Source: Chania multitudinisentens RB-25 (GTDB taxonomy: Bacteria > Pseudomonadota > Gammaproteobacteria > Enterobacterales > Enterobacteriaceae). From it: a stretch of 64,000 nt of DNA. Where the stretch lies: assembly GCF_000520015.2 (NCBI RefSeq), contig NZ_CP007044.2:2108001-2172000 (forward strand), in the 5' to 3' direction. Positions 27,419 to 36,271 of the stretch are shown here, in pieces (position 1 is the stretch's first letter; each line of letters starts with the position of its first letter). The position numbers and the translations under genes are program-made. The notes under the pieces are model-generated. The model did no database searches and was not told the DNA's origin. It saw nothing but the letters and a program-made list of their open reading frames with translations.

Positions 27419-29563
27419 ATGGAAAAAGTACTCACGGTTTGCCCCTACTGCGGTTCAGGATGCAAGCTCAACCTGCTGGTTGAGCAGGGTAAAGTGGTTG
27501 GCGCCGAAGCTGCCGATGGCGTCACCAATCAGGGAACACTCTGCCTGAAAGGGTATTACGGCTGGGATTTTCTCAATGATACCCGCTTGCTCACTCCGCG
27601 TTTGAAGCAACCGATGATCCGCCGCCAGCGCGGTGGGCCCTTTGAAAACGTGGATTGGGATGAAGCCATTCAGTTTGTCAGCACCCGGCTTGCAGAAATC
27701 AAACAGCAACACGGCGCAGAGGCCATTATGGTGACCGGTTCTTCGCGCGGGCCGGGTAACGAAACCAACTATGTGATGCAGAAATTCGTCCGCGCCGCGC
27801 TCGGCAGCAATAATATCGACTGCTGCGCCCGCGTCTGCCACGGCCCTTCCGTCGCCGGACTACAGGTCACGCTGGGCAACGGTGCCATGAGCAACTCCAT
27901 TGGCGATATTGAGAACAGCGACTGCCTGCTGATCTTCGGCTATAACGCCGCAGATTCTCACCCCATCGTGGCGCGCCGTATTCTGAAAGCCAAACAGAAC
28001 GGTGCCAAGATTATCGTCTGCGATCCCCGCTATATTGAAACCGCGCGCCTGGCGGATCTTTGGCTACCGCTGAACAACGGCAGCAATATGGCACTGGTGA
28101 ACAGCTTCGCTAACGTCCTGATCGAAGAAGGACTTTATCAGCATCAGTATGTGGCGCAGCACACCGAAGGCTTTACCGAATACCGGCAAACCGTCAGTCG
28201 CTATACGCCGGAGTATGTGGCAGCTATCACCGGCCTTACGCCAGCGCAGATCCGCGAAGCCATGCAGATCTATGCCGGTGCCAAAAACGCAACCATCCTA
28301 TGGGGGATGGGGGTGACCCAGTGGGGGCAGGGTGTTGACGTCGTTAAAGGCCTTTCAGGCTTGGCGCTGCTGACCGGTAATCTTGGCCGCCCTGCCGTTG
28401 GCGTCGGCCCCGTGCGTGGGCAGAATAACGTGCAGGGTGCCTGCGATATGGGAGCATTACCCAACACCTTTCCCGGTTATCAATCGGTCACCGACAGCGC
28501 GGCGCGCAGCAAGTTTGCTCAGGCGTGGGGGGTGAAAAAGCTGTCTGGCAAGATAGGCTGCGCCATCACCGAAGTGCCGCACAGGGTGATGGAAGGCAAA
28601 CTGAAAGCCTACTACATCATGGGGGAAGATCCGCTCCAGACCGAGCCTGATCTGTCGCTGATGCGCCAGGCCTTCGAGAAGCTTGAGCTGGTCGTCGTGC
28701 AGGACATCTTCATGACCAAAACCGCCGCGATGGCCGATGTGATCCTGCCAGCAACCTCCTGGGGGGAACACGAAGGTGTCTATACCAGCGCCGACCGCGG
28801 TTTTCAGCGTTTCGCCAAGGCCGTGGAGCCGGATGGCAATGTGCTGCCTGACTGGCAGATTATCAGCCGCATCTCAACTGCCATGGGTTATCCCATGCAC
28901 TACCGCAACACGCAGGAGATCTGGGATGAGCTGCGCGGCTTATGCCCACTCTATGCCGGTGTAACTTACGAAAAGATGGCGGGGCTGGGCTATGTTCAGT
29001 GGCCCTGCCCGGATGAGGCCCACCCCGGCACGCCTTATTTGTACAAGGATAATATTTTTTCCCGCCCCGGCGGCAAAGGGCTGTTGTTCGCCTGTGAATG
29101 GCGCCCACCGCAGGAACAGACGGATGCACAGTATCCGCTGGTACTCTGTACCGTGCGCGAGGTGGGGCACTATTCCTGCCGCTCCATGACCGGTAATTGC
29201 AGCGCGCTGCAAACGCTGGCTGACGAGCCGGGCTATGTACAGATCAACGATACGGATGCCGCCGCTCTGGGCATCAAAGATAACCAACTGGTGTGGATCA
29301 GCTCGCGCCGAGGTAAGGTGATCAGCCGCGCTCAGGTAAGTGGCCGCACTAACCGGGGGGCCGTCTATATGACCTATCAGTGGTGGATTGGAGCCTGTAA
29401 TGAGCTGACGCTGGATCATCTCGATCCGATTGCCAAAACGCCGGAGTACAAACACTGCGCCGTGAAGCTGGAAGCCATTGACGATCAACACTGGGCGGAA
29501 AGCTACGTTATACAGCAGTATGACCAGTTAAAAGCACGGCTGCGCAACACCGCCGCCGTCTGA
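27419..29563 (+). CDS. fdhF: Formate dehydrogenase H-like, cysteine form
   Basis: 714 residues, one fewer than E. coli FdhF, and collinear with it. The [4Fe-4S] ligands are in VCPYCGSGC and TLCLKG. In E. coli residue 140 is selenocysteine in ARV-U-HGPS; here codon 27836-27838 is TGC, giving Cys140 in ARVCHGPS, so the enzyme is selenium-free. The bis-MGD cofactor region includes GSSRGPGNETN and GQNNVQGACDMG. It has no Tat signal and is cytoplasmic. It is the third gene of the aegA operon, with its ribosome site (AGGAG) seven bases before ATG. It could oxidise formate to supply reducing power for urate reduction, or reduce CO2; direction is not visible from sequence. Confidence 0.92.
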   Translation: MEKVLTVCPYCGSGCKLNLLVEQGKVVGAEAADGVTNQGTLCLKGYYGWDFLNDTRLLTPRLKQPMIRRQRGGPFENVDWDEAIQFVSTRLAEIKQQHGAEAIMVTGSSRGPGNETNYVMQKFVRAALGSNNIDCCARVCHGPSVAGLQVTLGNGAMSNSIGDIENSDCLLIFGYNAADSHPIVARRILKAKQNGAKIIVCDPRYIETARLADLWLPLNNGSNMALVNSFANVLIEEGLYQHQYVAQHTEGFTEYRQTVSRYTPEYVAAITGLTPAQIREAMQIYAGAKNATILWGMGVTQWGQGVDVVKGLSGLALLTGNLGRPAVGVGPVRGQNNVQGACDMGALPNTFPGYQSVTDSAARSKFAQAWGVKKLSGKIGCAITEVPHRVMEGKLKAYYIMGEDPLQTEPDLSLMRQAFEKLELVVVQDIFMTKTAAMADVILPATSWGEHEGVYTSADRGFQRFAKAVEPDGNVLPDWQIISRISTAMGYPMHYRNTQEIWDELRGLCPLYAGVTYEKMAGLGYVQWPCPDEAHPGTPYLYKDNIFSRPGGKGLLFACEWRPPQEQTDAQYPLVLCTVREVGHYSCRSMTGNCSALQTLADEPGYVQINDTDAAALGIKDNQLVWISSRRGKVISRAQVSGRTNRGAVYMTYQWWIGACNELTLDHLDPIAKTPEYKHCAVKLEAIDDQHWAESYVIQQYDQLKARLRNTAAV

Positions 29564-29572
29564 TACCTTTCA

Positions 29573-29598
29573 GGCTATCCGGTTATCATCGGATAGCC
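29573..29598 (+). terminator. Terminator of the aegA-fdhF operon
   Basis: GGCTATCCG (29573-29581) pairs with CGGATAGCC (29590-29598), followed by TTGTTGT. It lies ten bases past the fdhF stop. Confidence 0.75.
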
Positions 29599-29711
29599 TT
29601 GTTGTATACACCTTCTTGCCGGGATCGCTGTGGCTATGACGCAATTCACGCCGAATAAACAGACTGATCCGGCGGCATTTCATAACGATTTAAAAAGAGA
29701 GAGCCTGTAAC

Positions 29712-30086
29712 TTATTGCTGTTGAGCCAGTTTGTTACTATCACAACCTGTGCTCTTACACTCACGTTCCACGCTTTTCAGGAAATTGATCCGGCTTTGCA
29801 TGGTTTTGTTTGAGCATTCAAGGAACAGACGCGAACCGTCGCTGCATTCGTTATCCCGGCTTTGCAGCCACTGGAGCTGCGATTGTTTCAGCGTTTGTTT
29901 TTGCTGTTGATTCAGCAGAGCCATGACTTTTTTGTATTCCACATTCAGTTCCTGATCCAACTGAACCATTTCCAGTGACGCACAGTAGGTTCTGTCATAG
30001 GCGTTACGTGGGTTGTCACAACCACCCGCCAACGCAGTGGCAGAAACCAACAGCAATGAACATCCCAAGATTGTTTGTTTAATCAC
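29712..30086 (-). CDS. LprI/DUF1311-family periplasmic protein
   Basis: About 124 residues from a GTG start at 30086 that has AAGGAG nine bases upstream; the longer frame to 30149 has no such site. A signal peptide ends near ATALAGG. The mature part has the LprI pattern: a first Cys (GGCDNP), a YCAS pair, a helical stretch LDQELNVEYKKVMALL, then QWLQSRDNEC and paired late Cys (ECKSTGC). Some family members inhibit lysozyme, but most are uncharacterised, so lysozyme inhibition is a possibility only. The gene stands alone after the urate island. Confidence 0.72.
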   Translation of the reverse strand: MIKQTILGCSLLLVSATALAGGCDNPRNAYDRTYCASLEMVQLDQELNVEYKKVMALLNQQQKQTLKQSQLQWLQSRDNECSDGSRLFLECSNKTMQSRINFLKSVERECKSTGCDSNKLAQQQ

Positions 30087-30213
30087 GTCGTACTTCTCCT
30101 TATGGTGTTGGCAATGCATCAGATTGTACAAAAAATAGTTACGGGGCACAGCTTAATGTTTTGATTCTTAAGGCCATCAAGTCGGTTTCATTCTGCAACT
30201 GTGATGAATAAGG

Positions 30214-31176
30214 TTAATTTGATAAGGCTTTCAGTTGTTCCAATAAATCTTCGCTTAACGGAATACAGTGGATATCTTCCAACCTTTGTACTGCGCGATG
30301 GGTAAAGTTCATGTCGCTGAGATGGTGCTTACGATATTCTGTTGGCGTCATATTGCAGTATTTATTGAAGGCGACAATCAGATGCTTGTGTTCCCTAAAG
30401 CCACAAATATGGCTGATTTCTGTAATGGGATAAGAAGTATCTTTTAATAATTGCCGCGCTTTATTGACTCTGGTTAGCGTTAAATACTCTTTGAAATTGT
30501 GATTACTGACTCTTTTAAACATACGAGAAAAATAGTGATAACTGACCCCGGAATAGTCAGCCAGCAGACCGAGGCTCAATTCCTGTTCGTAGTGCTGATT
30601 GATGTATTCGATACTCTTTTTGATCATTTCAAGGTCGTGGGCAAGAATCTGGTTGTTAGGGGCGGGCTTACCTGCTTTTACCAGTGAATCCAAAAGAAGA
30701 TAAATGGTTGCAATGCGGCGAAAAGAGGGAGCAAGGTGTAGCAGATCCTCAACGAGATGGGCAATCATCCGGTAGACCTGACGATCGTCTTCATGTTTTC
30801 TGTCGCGCCACTCCACGGAATAGTTAGTCTTAGGTGCAGGATGGGCCTCATCGAACAACAGAGGGGAAAACTGTATTGTCAGTAGGCTGCTGTCCGCAAC
30901 ACGAGCCTGTAGCGAATGGATGTCTTCTGCATTGATATACAGCAGATCGCCCGTGGAGAAGGATTGGGTATGGTTGTTAACGGAGATCGAAAATCCACCG
31001 GATAAAACCAATATCAATTCCGGTGCAGGATGCCAATGGGGTTCACAGTAGCGAACCTCTGCGGAAAATACGTTCAGTTTTTCGGAGTTAAACGTAATTA
31101 GCTCGTAGCCGGGTTGCCCTGACCGTGATTTCGTGGGTGGCGAAGCTTGCTGCCGGGTAACAGAAAAGGGGAACAT
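30214..31176 (-). CDS. AraC-family regulator
   Basis: 320 residues. The N-terminal part is a cupin-like sensor (EVRYCEPHWHPAPELILVLSGGF, GDLLYINAEDIHSLQA), and the C-terminal part has the two AraC HTH units (LGLLADYSGVSYHYFSRMFKRVSNHNF; ITEISHICGFREHKHLIVAFNKY...TPTEYRKHH). Regulators of this build often bind sugars and control nearby sugar genes. It lies downstream of, and in the same direction as, the GH3 glycosidase and GPH permease genes, separated by a repeat element, so it probably controls their expression. Ligand unknown. Confidence 0.85.
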   Translation of the reverse strand: MFPFSVTRQQASPPTKSRSGQPGYELITFNSEKLNVFSAEVRYCEPHWHPAPELILVLSGGFSISVNNHTQSFSTGDLLYINAEDIHSLQARVADSSLLTIQFSPLLFDEAHPAPKTNYSVEWRDRKHEDDRQVYRMIAHLVEDLLHLAPSFRRIATIYLLLDSLVKAGKPAPNNQILAHDLEMIKKSIEYINQHYEQELSLGLLADYSGVSYHYFSRMFKRVSNHNFKEYLTLTRVNKARQLLKDTSYPITEISHICGFREHKHLIVAFNKYCNMTPTEYRKHHLSDMNFTHRAVQRLEDIHCIPLSEDLLEQLKALSN

Positions 31177-31225
31177 AGACGGTGCTCCAGGGGAATAAAA
31201 TGGCTTTCCTGGTCAGAAAGCTTAC

Positions 31226-31400
31226 ATATACCCGTCGCCCTTCAAGATGCAGGGGTGTTGGCTACGTTACTTGCCTCTTCGGGGCCGCTGTAAGCAGCGT
31301 TCAAATCAGCCCCGGCAGATTTGTCTTTCACCCTAGTCACACTTACTTGAGTAAGTGACTAGGGCTTCGCTTGTTGCTGCCCGGCATCTCGAAGTAACTC
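31226..31400. repeat. Intergenic palindromic repeat, copy B
   Basis: Arms with CTTCAAGATGC (left) and GCATCTCGAAG (right) flank an inner perfect hairpin, CCCTAGTCAC and GTGACTAGGG, near 31331-31364. It is a longer relative of the element at 24731-24825. It fills the gap between the GH3 gene and araC-like gene and may act as a transcription or mRNA barrier. Confidence 0.5.
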
Positions 31401-31427
31401 TGTACAGATTATATCAGATGTGACCAA

Positions 31428-33785
31428 TCACGAGCCGGAACGGCCATTCAGTGCTGCGCTCAGTTCCTGGTGGCTTATATCCAGCGCCAGAAACTCGGTG
31501 AGGGCAATGAACATTCCGCAAAACATGTCCGGTGCAAGAGCAATCAGCCTGTCCCTGATCTGGGCTTCTGGCTGCCCATTTTTTGCCGCGATCAGGCTGA
31601 CGACGCGGGAAAATGCGCGGGGGTGATTGATAAGCTGTTGCAGTGAGTTATCGTTCTGCAAGGGAGCCTGCTGCGGCTCACCAAGAACCTGTAAATCACT
31701 CTCCAGTGAGATGTCTCGGGAGGATTTGCCGAGCTTGATACGATAGATACCACTTTCGACTATCCAACCCCCGATCCCTGGATGATAGCAAGCCAGATCC
31801 TTCCAGTGCAGCTTCAGCGTAACTTGGCGAGTTTCCCCTGGTTGCAGAGATATTTTAGTGAAGCCTTTCAAAGCCTGGGGCTCTCGCAGTAGCTCCCCCT
31901 GAGGTGCGCTAATATACAATTGAACAATCTCTTTGCCGGCCATTTTCCCGGTATTGACGACTTCCAAACTGATATCCAATGTTTCGTTTGAGAGTAACGT
32001 TGATGAAGATAATTGCAGGTTATGATATGCAAATTGGGTATAACTCAGACCGAATCCGAAAGGAAATAGCGGGGTGATATGGCGTTTGTCGTAGTAGCGG
32101 TAACCAACGAAAAGGCCTTCGCCATAATAATGGCGTAAATTCTCCCCGGGATAGTGGAGCCAGGCCGGGGTTTCTTCCAACGTGTTGGGAATGGTGACCG
32201 TCAGTTTGCCGCTAGGGTTGATTCGCCCAAAAAGAATATCAGCGACGGCGCGCCCCATGCCCTGGCCAGCAAAGAATGTTTCCAGCACGGCCTTACAGCA
32301 GGGTAGCCAAGGCATCACCACGGCATCGCTGTTGGCCAGAACTACCACCACATTAGGCTGAACCTGTGCCACCGCGCGGATCAGGGCTTCATGAGTGGGT
32401 AAAATGTTGAGATCTTTACGGTCACCGTTTTCCCCATCTTCACCGATGGCGGTGCTAACAAAAATCACGGCGACCTCCGCCTGGCTGGCAAGCTCCACGG
32501 CTGCTTTCTGCGCTTGTTCATCTACGATGCTGTCGTTGGGAGTACCGATGGCATATTTGATTTGAAAATCACTGCTGGCGATGTCAAAAATCTCGTCCAG
32601 TGGTCGATCAAGTAGATAAGGTCGGGTTGTCGCACAGCCGGAACCTTGGATCACCGGTTCCTGTGCCGGTTTGCCCAGAATGGCAATTTTATGCACATGG
32701 GCAGGGGTCAGCGGCAGTAATTGCCCCTCGTTTTTAAGCAGCACGATAGATTCTGCCGCCAATTGTTGAGCCAATAGATGGTGGCGGTTGAGGTCTGCCC
32801 GGGTATTTTGGCGGCGGTTGCGCTGTACTTTATCAATCAGTGTCAGCATGCGCATACAGGCACGATCCAGTAAGTCTTGCGGGATATCCCCTCGCTCTAT
32901 GGCGGCGAGTAACTCTTCTTTATAACCCCGGGTTTCCGGCATGGCTAAATCATTGCCTGCCAGCAATGAAGCCGGGCGATCTTTGATACCGTACCAGTCG
33001 GACATCACCAGCCCTTCATACTGCCACTCATCGCGCAGCACGGTGGTGAGCAAAAAGCGATCTTGAGAAGTCTGTACACCATTCAGTCGGTTATAAGAGG
33101 ACATCACTGTCCAGGGATTGGATTTTTCAATAGCACGCTGAAAGCCAGCTAAATAGATTTCTCGCAACGCGCGTTCCTCAATCACTGAGTCCATCTCGGT
33201 GCGGCGATATTCAGAATTATTACCGGCAAAATGCTTGAGGCTGGCACCAACACCGGTATCCTGTAGGCCGTTGATCAGGGCGGCGGCGAGATCGCCACTG
33301 ACAACCGGGTCTTCTGCATAATATTCATAGCCCCGCCCAGCCAGTGGTGTACGGCGAATGTTGATGCCGGGGCCCAGCAGGATATCGACGCCCATTTCCT
33401 GACATTCGCGCGCCAGAGCCTGGCCCATCTGGTATACCAGCTCGGTATCCCAGCTACAGGCGAGGGTAGAGCCATTGGGGAAGCAGGTTGCTGGTTTTGA
33501 GTGGCTGAAGAGTGCTTCCGAGCCACCTCTGGCTGGCTCTTGGTTCTGACCCAGATCGCCGGCGTTTTGTGTGATGACGGACAGGAAGTCATCCATACTC
33601 CAGTTTTCCCCATGGTCAATCTGTGCGGTGCTGTAGCGGACGCCATAAGTACCGTCTGTCATCACGATATCTTTTATTCCGTGCTGCGGCAGAGAGGACG
33701 TGCGCCACAGTCCGTTCCCGGTCAAAAAGGTCACTTTCTCCGCTGCGGACATGGCCGCAATCGTCTCTTGAAAATGGTTATTCAT
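31428..33785 (-). CDS. Glycoside hydrolase family 3 beta-glycosidase
   Basis: 785 residues. It has the GH3 barrel (MTDGTYGVRY, GPGINIRRTPLAGRGYEYYAEDP, KHFAGNNSEYRRTEMDS) with the nucleophile Asp in GLVMSDWYG near residue 275, then the alpha/beta sandwich (NVVVVLANSDAVVMPW, FGRINPSGKLTVTIP) and a C-terminal fibronectin III-like domain. No signal peptide is seen, so it acts in the cytoplasm on glycosides imported by the adjacent permease. Beta-glucosidase is the most common activity of this subgroup; xylosidase is possible. It starts 17 bases after the permease gene and is clearly in its operon. Confidence 0.88.
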   Translation of the reverse strand: MNNHFQETIAAMSAAEKVTFLTGNGLWRTSSLPQHGIKDIVMTDGTYGVRYSTAQIDHGENWSMDDFLSVITQNAGDLGQNQEPARGGSEALFSHSKPATCFPNGSTLACSWDTELVYQMGQALARECQEMGVDILLGPGINIRRTPLAGRGYEYYAEDPVVSGDLAAALINGLQDTGVGASLKHFAGNNSEYRRTEMDSVIEERALREIYLAGFQRAIEKSNPWTVMSSYNRLNGVQTSQDRFLLTTVLRDEWQYEGLVMSDWYGIKDRPASLLAGNDLAMPETRGYKEELLAAIERGDIPQDLLDRACMRMLTLIDKVQRNRRQNTRADLNRHHLLAQQLAAESIVLLKNEGQLLPLTPAHVHKIAILGKPAQEPVIQGSGCATTRPYLLDRPLDEIFDIASSDFQIKYAIGTPNDSIVDEQAQKAAVELASQAEVAVIFVSTAIGEDGENGDRKDLNILPTHEALIRAVAQVQPNVVVVLANSDAVVMPWLPCCKAVLETFFAGQGMGRAVADILFGRINPSGKLTVTIPNTLEETPAWLHYPGENLRHYYGEGLFVGYRYYDKRHITPLFPFGFGLSYTQFAYHNLQLSSSTLLSNETLDISLEVVNTGKMAGKEIVQLYISAPQGELLREPQALKGFTKISLQPGETRQVTLKLHWKDLACYHPGIGGWIVESGIYRIKLGKSSRDISLESDLQVLGEPQQAPLQNDNSLQQLINHPRAFSRVVSLIAAKNGQPEAQIRDRLIALAPDMFCGMFIALTEFLALDISHQELSAALNGRSGS

Positions 33786-33802
33786 CGTTGAAATCCTTGG
33801 TA

Positions 33803-35170
33803 TTACAGTGAGCTTTGTTTGCGTAGGGCAATCTTTTGTATGATATCCCGATAGGATTTTTCATTAAGGGAATAGAAGGTAACGAATATTCCACCGAGGA
33901 AAAACATGGCGGCAGGAAATAACGTCATCATAATGTTGATACCCTCTAAAGCACTGCTGCTAATATTTTCGGAACTATAATCAAAGTAATCCAGCATTAA
34001 ACCGGCGCAACCACCGCCGATCGCCATGGCTATTTTGGTGATAAAGTTAAAGAAACCGTAGATAGCCCCTTCAGTTCGGACGTTATGTTGCCACTCGGCA
34101 TATTCCACGGTGTCTGCAATCATTGACCACATGGTGACGAATCCCATGCCCAGCGTTATGCTGTAAAGGCAAACTCCGCCCATGATTAACCAGATGTTGT
34201 TGCCTGCCAGAAAGTATTGCATTAACAGACCTATGACACCTATTGCCAGTGCCAGCAGGGTCAGGTTCTTTTTCCCCATGGCAGCGATTAGCTTCTCGGA
34301 AATAACGGTGCCAGCAACGTAAGCTACAGACTGAATAGCAAAGAACTTGGCGGTGAAGCCTTCATCCCGAATAACATATTTAATGAAGTAAATGGCAATG
34401 GCCATCCAAACGGTATAGGCAATATAGAAAAATACTGTGAAAAGCGACAAATTAATCAATGGAATATTGCGGCTTACTGCCGTAAACATTTCTTTCAGCG
34501 TGGGCGAAACGGCAATATCCTCATCGGCAGCGACACGCTCTTTCGTCATACCGAAGCAGGCCAGAAAGAAGAAGGTCGCCAGCAACGCAAAACAGGAAAC
34601 CGCGAAGACATATCCGGTATGTTGTTCAGTAAAACGGCTAATGAGGGCATCTGCGCTTGTGGATACAATCATATAACCGATAATAGCAAAGACGAATCGG
34701 TAGACGGACAGTGAAGAACGAGAAACCTCATGTTGTGTCAAACGGTTGGTGAGTGCCGAATAAGGTGTGTTAACCGCAGTATAAGCCAGACAATAAATGG
34801 TGTATGAAACTAAGGCGTAATAAAATTTAAGTTCACCGCCAAACGTGGTGAAACATAATATTGTGAGTATTCCTAGCGGAATAGAGCCATAGAGTAAATA
34901 GGGGCGTAATTTACCATGCCGACTGTGGGTTTTATCGACGGCGTAACCGATAAAAATGTTAAAAATAGCATCAATTACCCTGGCGATAACAAAGATTAAA
35001 CTGGCTTCCGCTGCTGAAATACCATAGATATTAGTATAGAAATAGAGTAAAAAAAGGGACACAAAGCCAAATGAAAGGTTAGAGGCTAAATCTCCAAAGC
35101 CGTAGCCAATTTTTTCAAGAGTACCAATTTTTATATAGCTGTTAGAAAGTTTTCCCTGGTGTATATCCAT
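33803..35170 (-). CDS. GPH-family sugar/glycoside cation symporter
   Basis: 455 residues with about 12 membrane segments. It starts with the family pattern EKIGYGFGDLASNLSFG and has the cytoplasmic loop GYAVDKTHSRHGKLRPYLLYG, both typical of the glycoside-pentoside-hexuronide group (MelB, YicJ, XylP). It should import a glycoside with Na+ or H+ for the GH3 enzyme. A strong AGGAGGTCATC site precedes the ATG. First gene of the operon. Confidence 0.88.
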   Translation of the reverse strand: MDIHQGKLSNSYIKIGTLEKIGYGFGDLASNLSFGFVSLFLLYFYTNIYGISAAEASLIFVIARVIDAIFNIFIGYAVDKTHSRHGKLRPYLLYGSIPLGILTILCFTTFGGELKFYYALVSYTIYCLAYTAVNTPYSALTNRLTQHEVSRSSLSVYRFVFAIIGYMIVSTSADALISRFTEQHTGYVFAVSCFALLATFFFLACFGMTKERVAADEDIAVSPTLKEMFTAVSRNIPLINLSLFTVFFYIAYTVWMAIAIYFIKYVIRDEGFTAKFFAIQSVAYVAGTVISEKLIAAMGKKNLTLLALAIGVIGLLMQYFLAGNNIWLIMGGVCLYSITLGMGFVTMWSMIADTVEYAEWQHNVRTEGAIYGFFNFITKIAMAIGGGCAGLMLDYFDYSSENISSSALEGINIMMTLFPAAMFFLGGIFVTFYSLNEKSYRDIIQKIALRKQSSL

Positions 35171-35320
35171 TGTGATGACCTCCTGGATGGTGTTCCCATA
35201 GTATACTTTGGCGTTTTTATTCTTCTTTCCGTTATTTGTTCGCGGAGTTGCCTTTTTTTGTCTTTTTCAAGATTTCTAAATAGAATGTGATGGCTGTCAC
35301 GGGGGAAAGATAAACGGCGT

Positions 35321-35355
35321 TATACCTAAAATAATTCAAGTTGCAGCGGCCCCGA
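35321..35355. repeat. Half copy of the intergenic palindromic repeat
   Basis: TATACCTAAAATAATTCAAG followed by TTGCAGCGGC matches the arm of the element at 24731-24825, read on the other strand. No clear partner arm follows; the right half seems lost or diverged. Confidence 0.4.
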
Positions 35356-35653
35356 AGGGCGATTAACAAAGCCAACGCACAGACAATGTGAAGTACGATG
35401 TGGATACATTGTTAGGAAAATAATGATCTTGGCACTTCTTGATAGCGGACGGTGAAATCTTGCTGCCGTCCGTTGGCATCGCTCATGCACCTTTAGCGTT
35501 GCTTGCGGAGCAGAGTGTGATGAAGGTAGCAGTGCGCGTGCGCTATGCAGGCTGCTTCGGTTATTCCGGCCATTTTTCTTAAAAGTAACCTTCCTGCCAT
35601 ATAATAAGTTGCCCTGTGTTAGAGTTCGTCAGTTAAACAGGGAGAGGGCAAGG

Positions 35654-35767
35654 ATGAGTAACAGGAATGACATTATTGATGGTCGCCAAAGTCACCTGAA
35701 ATATGGCCTGATTTATACAGAAGTTTTGTTCTGGGCGGAGTCGATTTCGGTCATGCACAATGCGTAA
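35654..35767 (+). pseudogene. Frameshifted start of a small conserved protein
   Basis: The frame from ATG 35654 reads MSNRNDIIDGRQSHL, then KYGLIYTEVLFWAESIS and stops at 35767. A one-base shift near 35733 instead gives GGVDFGHAQ, which resembles the family pattern YTEVLGWVDLGHAQ that I recall from enterobacterial proteins. So this looks like the beginning of such a gene broken by a frameshift, with the rest gone. The stop overlaps the start of the next gene. A sequencing error at this point would be an alternative. Confidence 0.4.
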
Positions 35768-36182
35768 TTCATACAAAATACTCGCTGTCGTTGCCGTTGT
35801 GATGGTTGCCACGCTGGCATATGCCTGGCCTTATATCGCCATGGAATTCGCGGGCAGTGCGCATTATAGCGAACAGGACACGCGGGAATATGAGTTTTAC
35901 ACTCCCGAGATACTGAAAAGAATGCCGCGAATCTCTCCCCGTTATGACTTTGATTTTGCAAATATCACCGGGCCGGCAACTCATGTATATGCTGTAAAAT
36001 TTTATGATACGGAGGCAACCAAAGAAATTGAGGAGTATCTGGAATCCACAGGATACATGCAGGAGATGTGTGATTTTGAAGTGGTGTGCTGGCGTAGCAG
36101 TGACCCTCAGGAGTCAGTTTATGTTGGTACGTTGAATGGTGAAAAAACCGTCATTATTCAGGTTGTATACAACTTCACATAA
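35760..36182 (+). CDS. Small membrane-anchored or secreted protein of unknown function
   Basis: 140 residues with one hydrophobic N-terminal segment (ILAVVAVVMVATLAYAWPYI), either a signal anchor or a signal peptide. The rest is acidic and has two Cys close together (MCDFEVVCW) that may form a disulfide. No family is recognised. Its start overlaps the end of the frameshifted gene before it, which suggests the two were once translationally coupled partners. A terminator follows before the convergent RND pump operon. Confidence 0.6.
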   Translation: MRNSYKILAVVAVVMVATLAYAWPYIAMEFAGSAHYSEQDTREYEFYTPEILKRMPRISPRYDFDFANITGPATHVYAVKFYDTEATKEIEEYLESTGYMQEMCDFEVVCWRSSDPQESVYVGTLNGEKTVIIQVVYNFT

Positions 36183-36232
36183 CCATTATTCTTGTTTGCG
36201 GTGATGGTGATCCCGGCGAAGTGGAAGCTTGA

Positions 36233-36258
36233 AGCCCTCTTTATCGCTAAAGAGGGCT
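36233..36258. terminator. Bidirectional terminator
   Basis: AGCCCTCTTT (36233-36242) pairs perfectly with AAAGAGGGCT (36249-36258). It lies between the small protein gene and the convergent RND pump operon, and can serve both directions. Confidence 0.7.
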
Positions 36259-36271
36259 GGGTAAAGGTCAG

